A stretch of 64,000 nucleotides of DNA from Symbiodinium natans (taxonomy: Eukaryota > Sar > Dinophyceae > Suessiales > Symbiodiniaceae): the NCBI GenBank assembly GCA_905221605.1, contig CAJNDS010002194.1, positions 232,501 to 296,500 on the forward strand, written 5' to 3'. The position numbers and the translations under genes were made by a program. The notes under the pieces were generated by a model, which worked only from the letters and a program-made list of their open reading frames with translations, had not been told where the DNA came from and did not search any database. How positions within the stretch are numbered: the stretch's first letter is position 1; every line of letters starts with the position of its first letter. Of the stretch, positions 10,920 through 20,198 are shown piece by piece.

Positions 10920-11371
10920 CGCCAGTGAACATAGCCAACTTGAAAACGGGAACTCTCCCACCTTCATTAAAGGACTGCAAGGTGCCGTCTACCTGGGTAC
11001 ATGAAACTGAATACCATAGCCTCCAGCTTTGTCGTCCCAATCTGGGGGCACAGTTGAAAGTTTTTCTCCACGCTGTCAAAGCGATTGGCATCCGCGCAGG
11101 TTTTGACTTCAACCTTCGTCGCGTGCAGTCTTTGAGGTTTGCAGGAGTATCTGAGCCGGTACAGTCAGTACAGTTTGCTCCAAAGGAGCTACGCGAAATC
11201 AGGCATCAAGTTTTTGCTATCTTTGATAAGGGGTCTTTTGCTGAAGCGATGAAAAGCCCCTTCGCTCCTGTCAAACAGGCAATTCCATGTGATGTCCCGA
11301 CTGTCCATCCCACTGAAGTATGGAACCGATACATACGATCCCAACGCACCAAACGACGTGCGAATTCATAA
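10868..11371 (+). pseudogene. LINE C-terminal segment, frameshifted from RNase H
   Basis: Continues the LINE polyprotein in another frame: GWVTPVNIANLKTGTLPP, then PNLGAQLKVFLHAVKAIGI and a basic tail ending NRYIRSQRTKRRANS before TAA. The 52-bp overlap with the preceding frame places the indel in 10868-10919. I know this region as the poorly characterised C-terminus of dinoflagellate LINEs; its function is unknown. Confidence 0.6.
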
Positions 11372-11433
11372 TTCATTTGTCCTAGGGATCTTTGCGTGCC
11401 TCTCGCATGGATCGTCCGCAGGACCACTTGCAT

Positions 11434-11726
11434 AAACCCCTAAACCCCTAAACCCCTAAACCCCTAAACCCCTAAACCCCTAAACCCCTAAACCCCTAAA
11501 CCCCTAAACCCCTAAACACCTAAACCCCTAAACCCCTAAACCCCTAAACCCCTAAACCCCTAAACCCCTAAACCCCTAAACCCCTAAACCCCTAAACCCC
11601 TAAACCCCTAAACCCCTAAACCCCTAAACCCCTAAACCCCTAAACCCCTAAACCCCTAAACCCCTAAACCCCTAAACCCCTAAACCCCTAAACCCCTAAA
11701 CCCCTAAACCCCTAAACCCCTAACCC
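11434..11726. repeat. (CCCCTAAA)n octamer array, ~36 units
   Basis: Almost pure octamer array starting ~60 bp after the LINE stop codon; only one unit differs (CACCTAAA near 11516). It matches the octamer variant on the 5' side of the LINE. Confidence 0.95.
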
Positions 11727-11739
11727 CATGGACCCTCCC

Positions 11740-11971
11740 AAGCCCTAGACCCTAAACCCCTAAACCGCTAAACCCTAAACTAAACCCCTAAGCTCCTAAA
11801 CCCTATACCCTACAGCCTAAACCCTAAACCCTAAACCCTAAACCCCTAAGCCCCTAAACCCTCCGAAGGAACCCTCTTGGCAAGCGTTGGGGCCACCCAC
11901 CTGGCTGGCCAGGTGCAGGCGCGAGGGATTCCCTGAGAGCCGAACGTTAAGTTTTTTTAATATACATGCAT

Positions 11972-12002
<31 letters not shown>

Positions 12003-12374
12003 GTTTTTTTTGCGGGGGGGGGGGGGAGGGTTCGTGTTTTGGGTTTAAGGTTTAGGGTTTAAGGCTTACCCAGGAAAAAACCTTCTGCCCCTGCAACAAG
12101 GGAAGAAATGTTGGTCGAAGGCACAAGGTTGCCCCAGGAAGGGTTTAGGGAAAGCGCCACCATCCTGGGGGCCATGCTTGCACCCTAAACCCTCCACGCC
12201 AAGAACCCTAAAAAATAAATTCGATGATACCCCCAAAACCCTGAACCATATATTCACCCTCGACCCCCCGCAAAACCCTCATCCCTAAACCACATGCGCC
12301 CTCAACCCCCAAACCCAAAACCCTAAACCACCTTAACTCTCAACCGCCAACAAAACCCTAAACCCAGCCCCTAG
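11740..12374. other. degenerate repeats, (TA)n and G runs, no gene
   Basis: CCCTAAA remnants to 11863, a GC-rich island 11865-11950 without clear splice edges, (TA)n at 11968-12002, a 14-base G run near 12014, then scattered CCCTAAA words. An antisense open frame at 12066-12257 is low quality. Confidence 0.5.
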
Positions 12375-12463
12375 CCGATGAACAGCAAGCCTCTCGAGCT
12401 GAGTTAGAGCTGAACCAGTCGCTTCGAGCCCTGCTTGCGCTTTGTCGCGATGTGACACCCTGA
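12375..12463 (+). CDS. exon-like island, helix-forming, ends in stop
   Basis: After CCTAG the frame reads DEQQASRAELELNQSLRALL and continues to ALCRDVTP and TGA at 12461. The Glu/Leu-rich pattern is typical of an amphipathic helix. It could be the last exon of a gene. No family recognised. Confidence 0.45.
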
Positions 12464-12630
12464 GCCGGCCTAAAGTCTAAACCCTAAACCCGATCTGACT
12501 CTAACTTACCCGAAACCCAAAACCCAAAGCCCGAAACCCTAACCCACCTACAAGGTGGCGACTGATCGGTCACACATCAAGTTCCCTGAGCCCTAAACCG
12601 TAAAACCCAAACCCTACACCCTTGTAACAG

Positions 12631-12731
12631 GTTTTGATGAACCAATCAGTGCTGCCGCTGACGATGCTTCTGCCCTTCAGCTGGACCGGTGCAGCTTAGG
12701 TTCCTCCACTGCCTCAAAAACCTATACAAGA
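12631..12731 (+). CDS. exon-like island (101 bp)
   Basis: AACAG acceptor; reads FDEPISAAADDASALQLDRC and on to SKTYTR; the donor is GTTTAGGG, the first unit of the TTTAGGG array at 12732. This is a clear example of an intron that begins with the telomere word. Confidence 0.5.
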
Positions 12732-12795
12732 GTTTAGGGTTTAGGGTTTAGGGTTTAGGGTTTAGGGTTTAGGGTTTAGGGTTTAGGGTTTAGGG
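12732..12795. repeat. (TTTAGGG)n array, putative intron start
   Basis: About nine perfect TTTAGGG units starting at the predicted splice donor. Confidence 0.95.
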
Positions 12796-12913
12796 CACCC
12801 CTAACAACCTTATAAACCCTAAACCCATGACTTAGACAATCAATCCCTGCCCCAGTGCCCCCTAAGCCCTCAACCCTCCACCCAAAACCCTTGAGTCTTC
12901 ATAAGCCCCAAAG

Positions 12914-13000
12914 CCGTCGAGCTTGACGATGGAGGTTTCGTGTGAAAGCGGCCTCTGGAATCAAGGCATTGCGATTTCTGGGTCTAGTTGCGGGCCGAGG
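12914..13000 (+). CDS. exon-like island (87 bp)
   Basis: After AAAG, 29 codons in phase 0 read PSSLTMEVSCESGLWNQGIA and end SGSSCGPR; followed by GTTGTGGG. No family recognised. Confidence 0.45.
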
Positions 13001-13388
13001 GTTGTGGGTTGTGGGTTGAGGGGACTCCAAAGGGGCGGGGGCTTTAGGGTTTCGGCTTTCGTTGGGTTCAATGCAAACCCTAAAACCTAAACCATAAGCC
13101 CTGAACCCTAAACCCTAAGCCCTTTTCTGCGGAGGGGCCCCTTGTGCGAGACAACAACCAAGAAGCCTACCCTTGCTAGGGTTTAGGGTTTAGGCTCAGG
13201 GGGGGAGGGAGGGGGGTGGTGGGTGAACTCCTGGGCAAGAATAGCAGCCCTAAACCTGGAAACCCTAAACTGAACGGACGATTCAAGCCCTAAGGCTTAA
13301 GGCCAAGCACCCTGAACCAAGCCTGCTCACTCTAAACCCTCAACCCTAAACGCTAAACCCTAAATTATCCTAAACCCTAAGCCCTCAG

Positions 13389-13494
13389 GTCTTTGCTGCT
13401 TGGCCGGCGTTTCACGCCGCGACAGCTGCTCGGGGCGGCGATCGTCCTCGCAGGAGTGGTGCTAGGTAGGACCTTGAACTATTTTGTGGTTTAG
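13389..13494 (+). CDS. exon-like island, possible membrane transporter C-terminus
   Basis: CCTCAG acceptor; in one frame it reads SLLLGRRFTPRQLLGAAIVL, then AGVVLGRTLNYFVV and a TAG that lies in the first TTTAGGG word. Gly-rich hydrophobic helix after a RxTPxQLLGA motif resembles the last segment of EamA/DMT-type carriers; this is a pattern match by eye, not a search result. GTAGG at 13466 is an alternative donor. Confidence 0.45.
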
Positions 13495-13667
13495 GGTTTA
13501 GGGTAGGTTTTAGGGTTTAGGGTTTAGGGTTCTCTTGTAAAACGCTCACGTTTGAAATAGCAACTGTATCCCCCTCTCTTCCTGCGGAAAGGCGGGAGTT
13601 CGAATGGCGCCTTCTTTTGGCTCTTGTGTATTCCGTCGTAAATTGGCTAAAGACTTGCAAATCTTCT

Positions 13668-13745
13668 ACCCTAAACCCCAAACCCCAAACCCCAAACCCC
13701 AAACCCTAAACCCTCAACCCTAAACCCTAAACCCTAAACCCCGCA
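13668..13745. repeat. (CCCCAAA)n / (CCCTAAA)n array
   Basis: Short array; the antisense ORF across 13517-13702 is partly a repeat translation. Confidence 0.9.
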
Positions 13746-13990
13746 CCCTGAATCCTGAACCCTAGACCCTAAGCCCTAGACCATACCCTCACGGGTACTA
13801 TCCCCCCTTTCCCCTTATCGGGGGACTTATATAGTTATTCAGTGCAATTCAGTGCTACCCATGAAGTAGGATGACGGCACTCAGCATCCCATTTAGGGCT
13901 ACCTACTGACTAAGTCCGCCTGATCCTCCCAGCAAACCCCTGAAACCCTGAAGGGGACGCCCCGAAGTCCAACAACCTCCGACACCTGAG

Positions 13991-14042
13991 CCTCTTGTGG
14001 AGGCGCCATCTCCGCTGTGCAGTTGCATGGCGAGGCGGCTGA
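13991..14042 (+). CDS. exon-like island with GTAAGT donor
   Basis: ACCTGAG acceptor; reads SCGGAISAVQLHGEAA and meets GTAAGT at 14043, the strongest consensus donor in this part of the window. Reading through the donor gives an immediate stop. Confidence 0.5.
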
Positions 14043-14318
14043 GTAAGTGAACTTTCTTGTGAAGCCTGGTTCCTCTGAAGTTCAGGGTTTATTCGGGCTG
14101 AGGGTAGCCGAACTCATGTAGTCCTTCCAGACCAGTATGAAAGCTAAAGCTTGATGGTCAGGCCTCAGACCCCCTAAACCCTAAATCCGAAACCGAAAAC
14201 CCCAAACCCCAAACCCCAAACCCTAAAGGGGTTCAAGGATCAGAGGTTTGAGACCTCCAAACCTCCAAACCCAGCCATTAGAGCAAAGCCCTCAGAGACT
14301 CTAAGGGTCTAGGGTTTA

Positions 14319-14493
14319 GGGTGTAGGGTTTAGGGTCTAGGGTTTAGGGTTTAGGGTTTACGGTTGCAAGGGTTTAGGGTTTAGGTTTAGGGTTTAGGGT
14401 TTAGGGTTTAGGGTTTAGGGTTTAGGGTTTAGGGTTTAGGGTTTAGGGTTTAGGGTTTAGGGTTTAGGGTTTAGGGTTTAGGGTTTAGGGTTT
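14319..14493. repeat. (TTTAGGG)n array
   Basis: About 25 units with a few variants at the left end; it follows unique DNA at 14050-14310 that has no supported gene. Confidence 0.95.
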
Positions 14494-14523
14494 CCTGGAG
14501 CCAAAGAGAACCCAGCGGCCTAG

Positions 14524-14567
14524 CACCCTCCGAGTGGGCCACATGGCGCCTCTTTTCCTCGTGTCGG
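14524..14567 (+). CDS. exon-like island (44 bp)
   Basis: GCCTAG acceptor; reads PSEWATWRLFSSC and ends before GGTTACGG. Here the TTTAGGG array is upstream, not downstream, so the usual flank order is not met. Confidence 0.3.
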
Positions 14568-15025
14568 GTTACGGTTTACGTGGGTAGTTCTCGAAATTCG
14601 GGTCCCTTTGTGGGTACCCATTATAAGGCGGCACCCTTTAAAAAGGGATCCAATAAAGGGGTATTCGTTTAAGAAACTGCCGATACATGGGGTGAAAAAA
14701 ACCCAGTAAGGACAAGAAGGGTTTGAAGTGTGTTCTGGAGGTGGAGGTATAGTTGGAAACCCGAAGCCCTAAACCCTAAATACCCTATGTCCTGCACCCT
14801 GAATTGCTAGTAGTATTCGCCTATAATCCCTATACAAGTATACTATCAGAATACCCACCCCCCCCCCCCCCCCCAATCTATTCTACTTATCAAGGCCCCT
14901 TACCGTAAACCCTAAACCCTAAACGTTAAACCCTAAACCCAAAACCCTAAACCCTAAACCCTAAACGTTAAACCCTAAACCCAAAACCCAAAACCCTAAA
15001 CCCTAAACCCTAAACCCTAAATTTC
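14568..15025. other. intronic-type DNA ending in a CCCTAAA array
   Basis: 14575-14650 is related to elements at ~9000 and ~36930 (GGGTCCCTTTGTGGGTACCC, TTATAAGG). A 17-base C run lies near 14858 and CCCTAAA/CCCAAAA units fill 14900-15020. Confidence 0.6.
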
Positions 15026-16440
15026 AGGCCTAGCGGCACGGGCCGGCCCCCGCCCCCCAAAGCACGAAACCTTGAACCTTGGCACTGTCTTCTCTTTCCC
15101 GTGTCTTTGTCCTCTCCTTCTCTCTGTCTCTCTTTCTCCTGCCTTCGCCCCCCCTCCCTCCCCCCCCCCTCCGGCGCGCGCGCGCGCGCGCATCCGCATC
15201 AGGAGCATCAGTGGGGTTGGTTTGGGGGCCGTAAAAGCATTCTATGCATGCGTTTTGCCTTCGAAAAACCTTCAGAAAACGCTGTAAACACGTGTTTTTG
15301 GGCTTGGGAAGCCTTTTGGGACCCAGGAAAGGGAGCATCATGAGCATCAGCGGCCTCCCCCAGGCCATACAAAACCCCCTTAAACACGCCGATTGTATGT
15401 GCTTGAACGCTTGCGTGCCCACGAAACCCCCAAAAGCAAGACCCCGAATGCCCTTAAGGGCATTCGGGGTCCTGCTGTTCGGGTGTTTTGTAGGCACGAA
15501 GCCGTTCGAGCGCGTAAAATGCATTTTAGGGGCGTTTTTACGTGGACCCACAAAACACTCGGTATTTACGAGGTTTTCTGCTGTGGGAACCCCCCCCCAA
15601 AACAAGCATCATGAGCATCAGCTGGGTCTCTGGGCCGTGGGCCCGGAGGCCCACGAAGCCCATGAGAAACGATGGCTGGATGATGCGCCCGGACCCCCGC
15701 GCATCAGCAGCATCAGCAGACCCCCCCCCGGACATGGGTTTCGATGATGCGCACTTTGGGGGCGGGTCAAGGGCAACAAGGTTGGGGGTCGGAGGCACGC
15801 GTGAAAAACCTCATAAAAACACAGTATTTACGGTGATTTCAGCGTTTTTCAGCGTTTTTTACTGCCTTGGGGCGGCGGGCCAGGGCTGCTGATGCTCATG
15901 ATGCTCACCTGGTTTTGGGCTTCCGGTACCCCCCCCAAACCTTGAAAAACGTGGTTTCGGCCTGGCGCGCGCCCCATGTGAAAAGCTAGGGTCGATGATG
16001 CGCGCCTGTGAGGGTTTAATGGGGTGCTGCGGGTGTTTTGTGGCCTCGGTTTAACGTAAAAAAACCATGGTTTTTACGTGGTTTTCGTGCTTTTCGCACC
16101 ACCGCGTGTTGCGTCCCCTTGGATGCCGTTTTGGAGGCTCTTGAAGGGCCCCGCGCGAATATGAAGCAATTTTGGGCGGGGTCGGCGGCTCGGGCGCTCG
16201 CCCCTTAAAGCTAGCGCTTTAGTGCGATGCGGGCTCCGCCCTGGACCACGGGCGGCGCGGGGGCCGGATTTAAGAGCCTCCGGCTCAAGCCGCCGACCCC
16301 GCTGGAGCATAGTTGAAAGGTTTAAACGCGCTCGTCAGCTCAAAGGATGCCAAAACTTGATTTGCTTGAGCCTCTGTGAAACGTGGGGGGGGGGGGGGGT
16401 AGGGGGTAGCACCAGGACCCAAACAGGAGCAGAAGCCAAC
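15026..16440. other. ~1.4-kb structured region with dispersed GCATCA motifs, possible unknown element
   Basis: Nearly free of telomere-like repeats. The motif GCATCATGAGCATCAG, its variants and its complement recur at about 15205, 15330, 15604, 15690 and 15880, with TCGATGATGCGC at ~15740 and ~15990. A long inverted repeat is centred on 15455, and paired words such as CGTTTTTACGTGG and GTTTTTACGTGG recur. Open frames on both strands (for example 15030-15605 minus and 15244-15747 plus) overlap and look like GC-rich chance frames. It may be a non-autonomous transposon; I do not recognise it. Confidence 0.5.
15440..15471. repeat. perfect 32-bp palindrome
   Basis: GACCCCGAATGCCCTT followed at once by its exact reverse complement. 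Imperfect pairing continues outward for about 25 more bases on each side (GTGCCCACGAAAC pairs with GTTTTGTAGGCAC), giving a potential hairpin of ~85 bases. Confidence 0.95.
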
Positions 16441-16535
16441 CCCTAAACCCTAAACCCTAAACCCTGAACCCTAAACCCTAATCCCTAAACCCCAAACCCT
16501 AAACCCCAAACCCTAAACCCTCAGCCCTAGACCGT
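16441..16535. repeat. (CCCTAAA)n array
   Basis: CCCTAAA/CCCCAAA units upstream of the island at 16548. Confidence 0.9.
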
Positions 16536-16547
16536 AAATCCGCTTAG

Positions 16548-16633
16548 GTTGCTGGACCCAACCCAGCAACTGACAGGCGCTGTCGCCTTCACAGCTCCTC
16601 TTCAGAAGTCTGGCCATTTTCTCCCTGGCGCAG
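16548..16633 (+). CDS. exon-like island (86 bp)
   Basis: CGCTTAG acceptor; reads LLDPTQQLTGAVAFTAPLQK and on to SGHFLPGA before GTTGTGGG. A second open frame (ALSPSQLLFRSLAIFSLAQ from an inner CAG at 16575) is also plausible and more hydrophobic, so the true frame is undecided. Confidence 0.45.
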
Positions 16634-16736
16634 GTTGTGGGTGGCTTCTTTCTTCGGGGCTTTTAGGGTTTAGGGTTTTAGGGTTTAGGGCCTTGGGTTT
16701 AGGGTTTACAGTAGGGTTTAGGGTGTAGGGTTTCGG

Positions 16737-16839
16737 GCCCAGAGTAGGTTCGTATTACCCTTTTTTAGGGTTTAGGTTCCCCTTTCAAGCCCTTTGAAGG
16801 AAAAAGCTACCCTGTTTATTCCTAGTTTACTTTTGGGCC
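16737..16839. mobile_element. MITE-like element, family 2
   Basis: CCCAGAGTAGG at the left and TTTACTTTTGGGCC at the right enclose ACCCTTTTTTA, CCCCTTTCAAGCCC and AAAAAGCTACCC; a diverged family-2 copy within a putative intron. Confidence 0.6.
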
Positions 16840-16977
16840 TTTAGGGTTTAGGGTCCTTTAGGGTTCAGGGTTTAGGTTTAGAGGGCCCTTCAGGGCTTTT
16901 CAGGGTTGAGGCCTTTGGGTTTACCCTGTAGCGTTCAGAGTGTGGCTGGTAGGGCTTAGGGTTTTAAGGGTCTGGCC

Positions 16978-17330
16978 CCTAAACCCTAAACTCTAAACTC
17001 TAAACCCTAAACCCTAAACCCTAAACCCTAAACCCTAAACCCTAAACCCTAAACCCTAAACCCTAAACCCTAAACCCTAAACCCTAAACCCTAAGCCCTA
17101 AACCCTAAACCCTAAAAACCCTAACCCTAAACCCTAAACACTAAACCCTAAAACATTAAAACCCTAAACCCAAACCCTTAAACCCTAAACCCCTAAAACC
17201 CCCTAAACCCCTAAACCCTAAACCCCTAAACCCCTAAACCCCTAAACCCCTAAACCCCTAAACCCCTAAACCCCTAAACCCCTAAACCCCTAAACCCTAA
17301 ACCCTATACCCTAAGCCCTAAACCCCATTT
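16978..17330. repeat. (CCCTAAA)n then (CCCCTAAA)n array
   Basis: About 225 bp of heptamers change into pure CCCCTAAA octamers at ~17205-17295, showing that unit variants spread locally. Confidence 0.95.
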
Positions 17331-17363
17331 TTTTTTCTTTAGTTCTTTTTTGTCTCCCCCTAG

Positions 17364-17454
17364 GCGTTAGTGCCCCGACCCAACTGGCAGGTGGCCGTTG
17401 CCTCGGCCACGCTTCTGAAGGAGGCCCTCAGATTTCCCTATCCTTCGTGTGTGG
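17364..17454 (+). CDS. exon-like island (91 bp)
   Basis: Preceded by a pyrimidine-rich tract (TTCTTTAGTTCTTTTTTGTC then CCCCCTAG), which is a good 3' splice site; reads ALVPRPNWQVAVASATLLKE and ALRFPYPSCV; the donor is GTTTAGGG at 17455. One of the best-supported islands. No family recognised. Confidence 0.55.
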
Positions 17455-17580
17455 GTTTAGGGTTTAGGTTTTAGGGTTTAGGGTTTAGGGTTTAGGGTGT
17501 AGGGTGTAGGGTTTAGGGTTTCGGAGCTTAGGGGTTTAGGGTTTAGGGGTTTAGGGTTTAGGGTTTAGGGTTTAGGGTTC
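17455..17580. repeat. (TTTAGGG)n array
   Basis: Starts at the predicted donor of the 17364 island; units vary (TTTAGGGG, TGTAGGG). Confidence 0.95.
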
Positions 17581-18138
17581 AGGCGGGGGTTTGTTACCTT
17601 AAACGGCAATAGTGATCCCTATACAAGTGAGCAACAACAGGTAGAGTCCGTAAGTTGCTAAAGGGCGTCTGGGTTTAGATTTCGACGAACATGAATCATC
17701 AAGTAAAAGGGTTCGGGGGTTGGAAGTTAAACTGCTATCGTAGGGATGCCTAGGCTTGCTTCTTTGAAGTCTTACAACAAACGGAAAGGTGCCCTTTGGG
17801 CTGGTATTTCCATCCGTCTTCACCCCACAAAGCCTAGAAATGTGAAACCCCCTAAACCCTAAACCCTAAACCCTAAACCCTAAACCCTAAACCCTAAACC
17901 CTAAACCCGAAACTCTACCCCCCCCTCCCCCCCCGGTGGCCCCAAACAAACACAGGAATGGATTGTAGAACCAAAATGCTAACCCGCACACGCGACCTAC
18001 AAGCCCTAACCCCCGAACGCTTGGACCACCCCACCCAAGGCAAACCCTAAACCCTCAACCCCTAGCTATGTAAAGCATTAACTCACTAACGAAAACAAAC
18101 CCTAAACCCCAAAATCCTCAACCCTAAACCCTAAATCC
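17581..18138. other. putative intron interior and CCCTAAA end
   Basis: 17581-17850 is unique, with an antisense open frame (17599-17823) that I do not trust. 17850-17910 is CCCTAAA repeat, and scattered CCCTAAA words follow to 18135. Confidence 0.5.
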
Positions 18139-18230
18139 ATGAACTTGCTAGTCCTGGTGTTTGGCGTGCCATCGCCAGGCTCTGCTACAGCGGCCGACCA
18201 GGCCAATACACTCTCCACCCCACATTGCAG
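18139..18230 (+). CDS. exon-like island with ATG, possible signal peptide
   Basis: ATG at 18139 reads MNLLVLVFGVPSPGSATAAD, then QANTLSTPHC, then GTTTCGCGGTTTAGGG. A hydrophobic start followed by small residues could be a secretion signal. Alternatively the exon starts after GCTAG at 18151 and the ATG is intronic. Confidence 0.45.
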
Positions 18231-18294
18231 GTTTCGCGGTTTAGGGTTTAGGGTTGGGGGTCCTAAACCCTGAACCCTAAACCCTAAACCCTAA

Positions 18295-18815
18295 ACCTTA
18301 TGAGATGTGGATGGCCACAGAGCCAGGGGGCCCAAATAATTGTTTTTTGCGGCCCGCGTTGCGGGCTGGGATTGCGGCTGGTTTTTGGCTTGCAGATTTG
18401 TTGTGGGCTGGGCTGCAAATTTGTTGCGAACGGTTTTTTGGATTGCAGATTGGTTTGGCTGCAGACTTTTTGCGAAATTGGTTGCGATGTTTTTGCAAAC
18501 TTTTTGCAGACGGTGTTGGGCGTTTTTTTTCTTTTTGCGGCTTTTTTGCGAGTTTGTTGTAGATTGTTTGTGGACGGTTTGTGGTTACCCTAAACCCTGT
18601 TGACACACCCGAGTGGCGTCTTTTTCTGCCCGGCCGGGCCGTCTGCAAAACATCTGCACGCCGGCCTGCAAATAATCTGCAACCAAAGCTGCAATGCTCC
18701 AGGGGCCCCGGGGCCCCGTCTGCAAAATCACGAAACCCCACGTCTGCAAAAAAATTGCAATGAATCTGCAAAAATAATTATCTAAAGAGGCCTTTGTGCT
18801 GTGGCCAGATGCGAT
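18295..18815. mobile_element. fold-back element with TTTTTGCAG-type arms
   Basis: The left half is rich in GCAGA/TTTTTGCG on the + strand; the right half (18640-18775) is rich in the complement (CTGCAAAA). Ends pair imperfectly: GGATGGCCACAGAGCC near 18310 with GTGCTGTGGCCAGATGC near 18800, and AAATAATTGTTTTTTGC with GCAAAAATAATTATCT. Overlapping ORFs on both strands are consequences of the repeat. Confidence 0.55.
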
Positions 18816-19051
18816 TCTTATAACCTAAACCCTAAACCCTGAACCCTGAACCCTAAACCCTAAACCCTAAACCGCATTGAGGGTTCGGGGACAAGGGAGG
18901 TGCAGGGTTGATGGTTTTTACCCTCCTTCGAACTAAGAGACCCCAGCCGGTGCTGAGGCGGAGTTTCAGGGCCTCGAGTTTGGGATACCTTTTTTGCGCG
19001 ACTTTTGAGGCTTAGGGTTAGGGTTTAGGGTTTAAGGTTTAGGGTTTAGGG
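18815..19051. repeat. CCCTAAA array, short island, TTTAGGG array
   Basis: CCCTAAA/CCCTGAA at 18820-18872, unique 18873-19005, then TTTAGGG words 19013-19050. The unique part has CCCAG and TTTCAG sites but no convincing frame. Confidence 0.6.
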
Positions 19052-19216
19052 ATGCAGCCTCAGAGAATCAAGTTCCAGGTGGAGCTGTGGTTGAGTCATG
19101 ACGCCCGGCAGGTTTATGAACGGGTTCTGGCAGTCTTTCCCCCTCACCAGACACCCTGCAAGCCTGAGACAGAAACTTTCGGAAACTCCCAGACCCCTAA
19201 GCACACACTTTTGTGA
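19052..19216 (+). CDS. small ORF, 54 codons, unknown
   Basis: ATG to TGA reads MQPQRIKFQVELWLSHDARQ and then VYERVLAVFPPHQTPCKPET. The composition is protein-like and an internal CGGCAG-GTTTATG could be a donor, making the first ~55 bp an exon. It lies between TTTAGGG (left) and CCCTAAA (right), the reverse of the usual island flanks, so it may be inside an intron. Confidence 0.35.
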   Translation: MQPQRIKFQVELWLSHDARQVYERVLAVFPPHQTPCKPETETFGNSQTPKHTLL

Positions 19217-19393
19217 CCCGCACTACGATCATTGCGGCTCTTTTGGTTACCCCAACTAAGAAGATAGCCTCAAATCCTAAACCCTAAACCCTAAACTTTA
19301 AACCCTAAACCCGAAACCCTAAACCCTAAACCCTAAACCCTATACCCTATACCCTAAACCCCTGTTCTGAAGTTCCCGGCGCTCTCCCCGCAG

Positions 19394-19482
19394 CACACGT
19401 GGCGACGAGCTCAGTGAGGCGATCTCCCTGGGCGTGGCAATCGCCTGGAGGCCCAAGACGCAGCAACCGGATGTGTGGGGGG
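19394..19482 (+). CDS. exon-like island (89 bp)
   Basis: Pyrimidine-rich CTCTCCCCGCAG acceptor after a CCCTAAA array; reads TRGDELSEAISLGVAIAWRP and KTQQPDVWG; then GTTCGGG and a TTTAGGG array. Strong edges, unknown family. Confidence 0.55.
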
Positions 19483-19491
19483 GTTCGGGTT

Positions 19492-19590
19492 TGGGGTTTA
19501 TTGTTTAGGGTTCAGGGTTTAGGGTTTAGGGTTTAGGGTTTGGGGTTTGGGGTTTGGGGTTTGGGGTTTGGGGTTTGGGGTTTAGGGGGG
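19492..19590. repeat. (TTTAGGG)n / (TTTGGGG)n array
   Basis: Putative intron start after the 19394 island; it ends in a G run. 19600-19880 is unique with a weak island near 19796 (HFSKGLS). Confidence 0.9.
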
Positions 19591-20096
19591 GGGGGGTTCG
19601 ATCTTAAGGTGCTTCTGGCAAATTATTTTGGCTTCTTCTTGCTTGAGAAGGGAAATCGAGGGCAATTTTGGGAACAGGCATTTGGATCAACTCCCATGTC
19701 TAAGGGGGGTGGAGTGAAGTTATGGCCACTTATTTCAGGGTTCAAGTTGCAGGTTTCGGGTTTAGGAGCTAGGGTTTGCGGTTATCTACGTTTGCAGCAT
19801 TTCTCCAAGGGTCTGTCAGGTGCGGGCGTGCCACTAGCCGGCACTGTTCTTCCCTTTTTTTTAGGGTTTGGGTTTAGGGTTTAAATTTAAGGTAGGCTTC
19901 CTTGTGCGAACCCATCAAATACCACGGGCGGCTTGTCCTTCAGGGTACCTTGGCCAACCGAAGATAGACACGCCTGAGCCCTAAGCCCTGAACCTGACGC
20001 CTTGACTGACCGATAAACCCTCAAACCTAACCCCTAAGCCCCAAACCCTCAACCCTACATGAACCTCCCGATGCTTCAGGGTCTCTCTGGCTAGGA

Positions 20097-20198
20097 TGCC
20101 CAGTAGTGCTCTTATTCCCTTTTTTGGAGGTTTAGGTTCCCTTATAAACCCCTTTAAGCAAAAAAGGGCACCCTTTTTAAGCCCAGGTTACTGGGCAG
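20097..20198. mobile_element. MITE-like element, family 2
   Basis: TGCCCAGTAG at the left and TACTGGGCA at the right are inverted copies; the interior has TTATTCCC, TTTTTTGGAGG, CCCCTTTAAGCAAAAAAGGG. Confidence 0.7.

Larger units (their letters stand above)
3618..11371 (+). mobile_element. degraded LINE-type retrotransposon, split in two
   Basis: In order along the + strand: coiled-coil ORF1-like segment (3829-4455), APE-type endonuclease (about 5440-6230), RT (about 6240-8105), a 1.1-kb foreign insert (8106-9195), then RT thumb remnant, CCHC knuckle and RNase H (9213-10919) and a C-terminal segment (10868-11371). Several frameshifts and an in-frame TAG at 6391 break it, so it is not autonomous. 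Domain order and the VGEAAHPGP endonuclease start match LINEs I know from dinoflagellate genomes. Octamer CCCCTAAA arrays lie on both sides. Exact ends are not defined: I see no target duplication or poly(A) tail. Confidence 0.85.

Noticed and set aside
13560-13620. tRNA-like GAGTTCGAAT motif
   Set aside because: The flanking bases do not form a T-arm stem, and no D-arm or acceptor stem can be paired around it.
15030-15747. 191-codon minus-strand ORF and 167-codon plus-strand ORF as genes
   Set aside because: They overlap heavily on opposite strands within a repetitive GC-rich block and share no recognisable domain.
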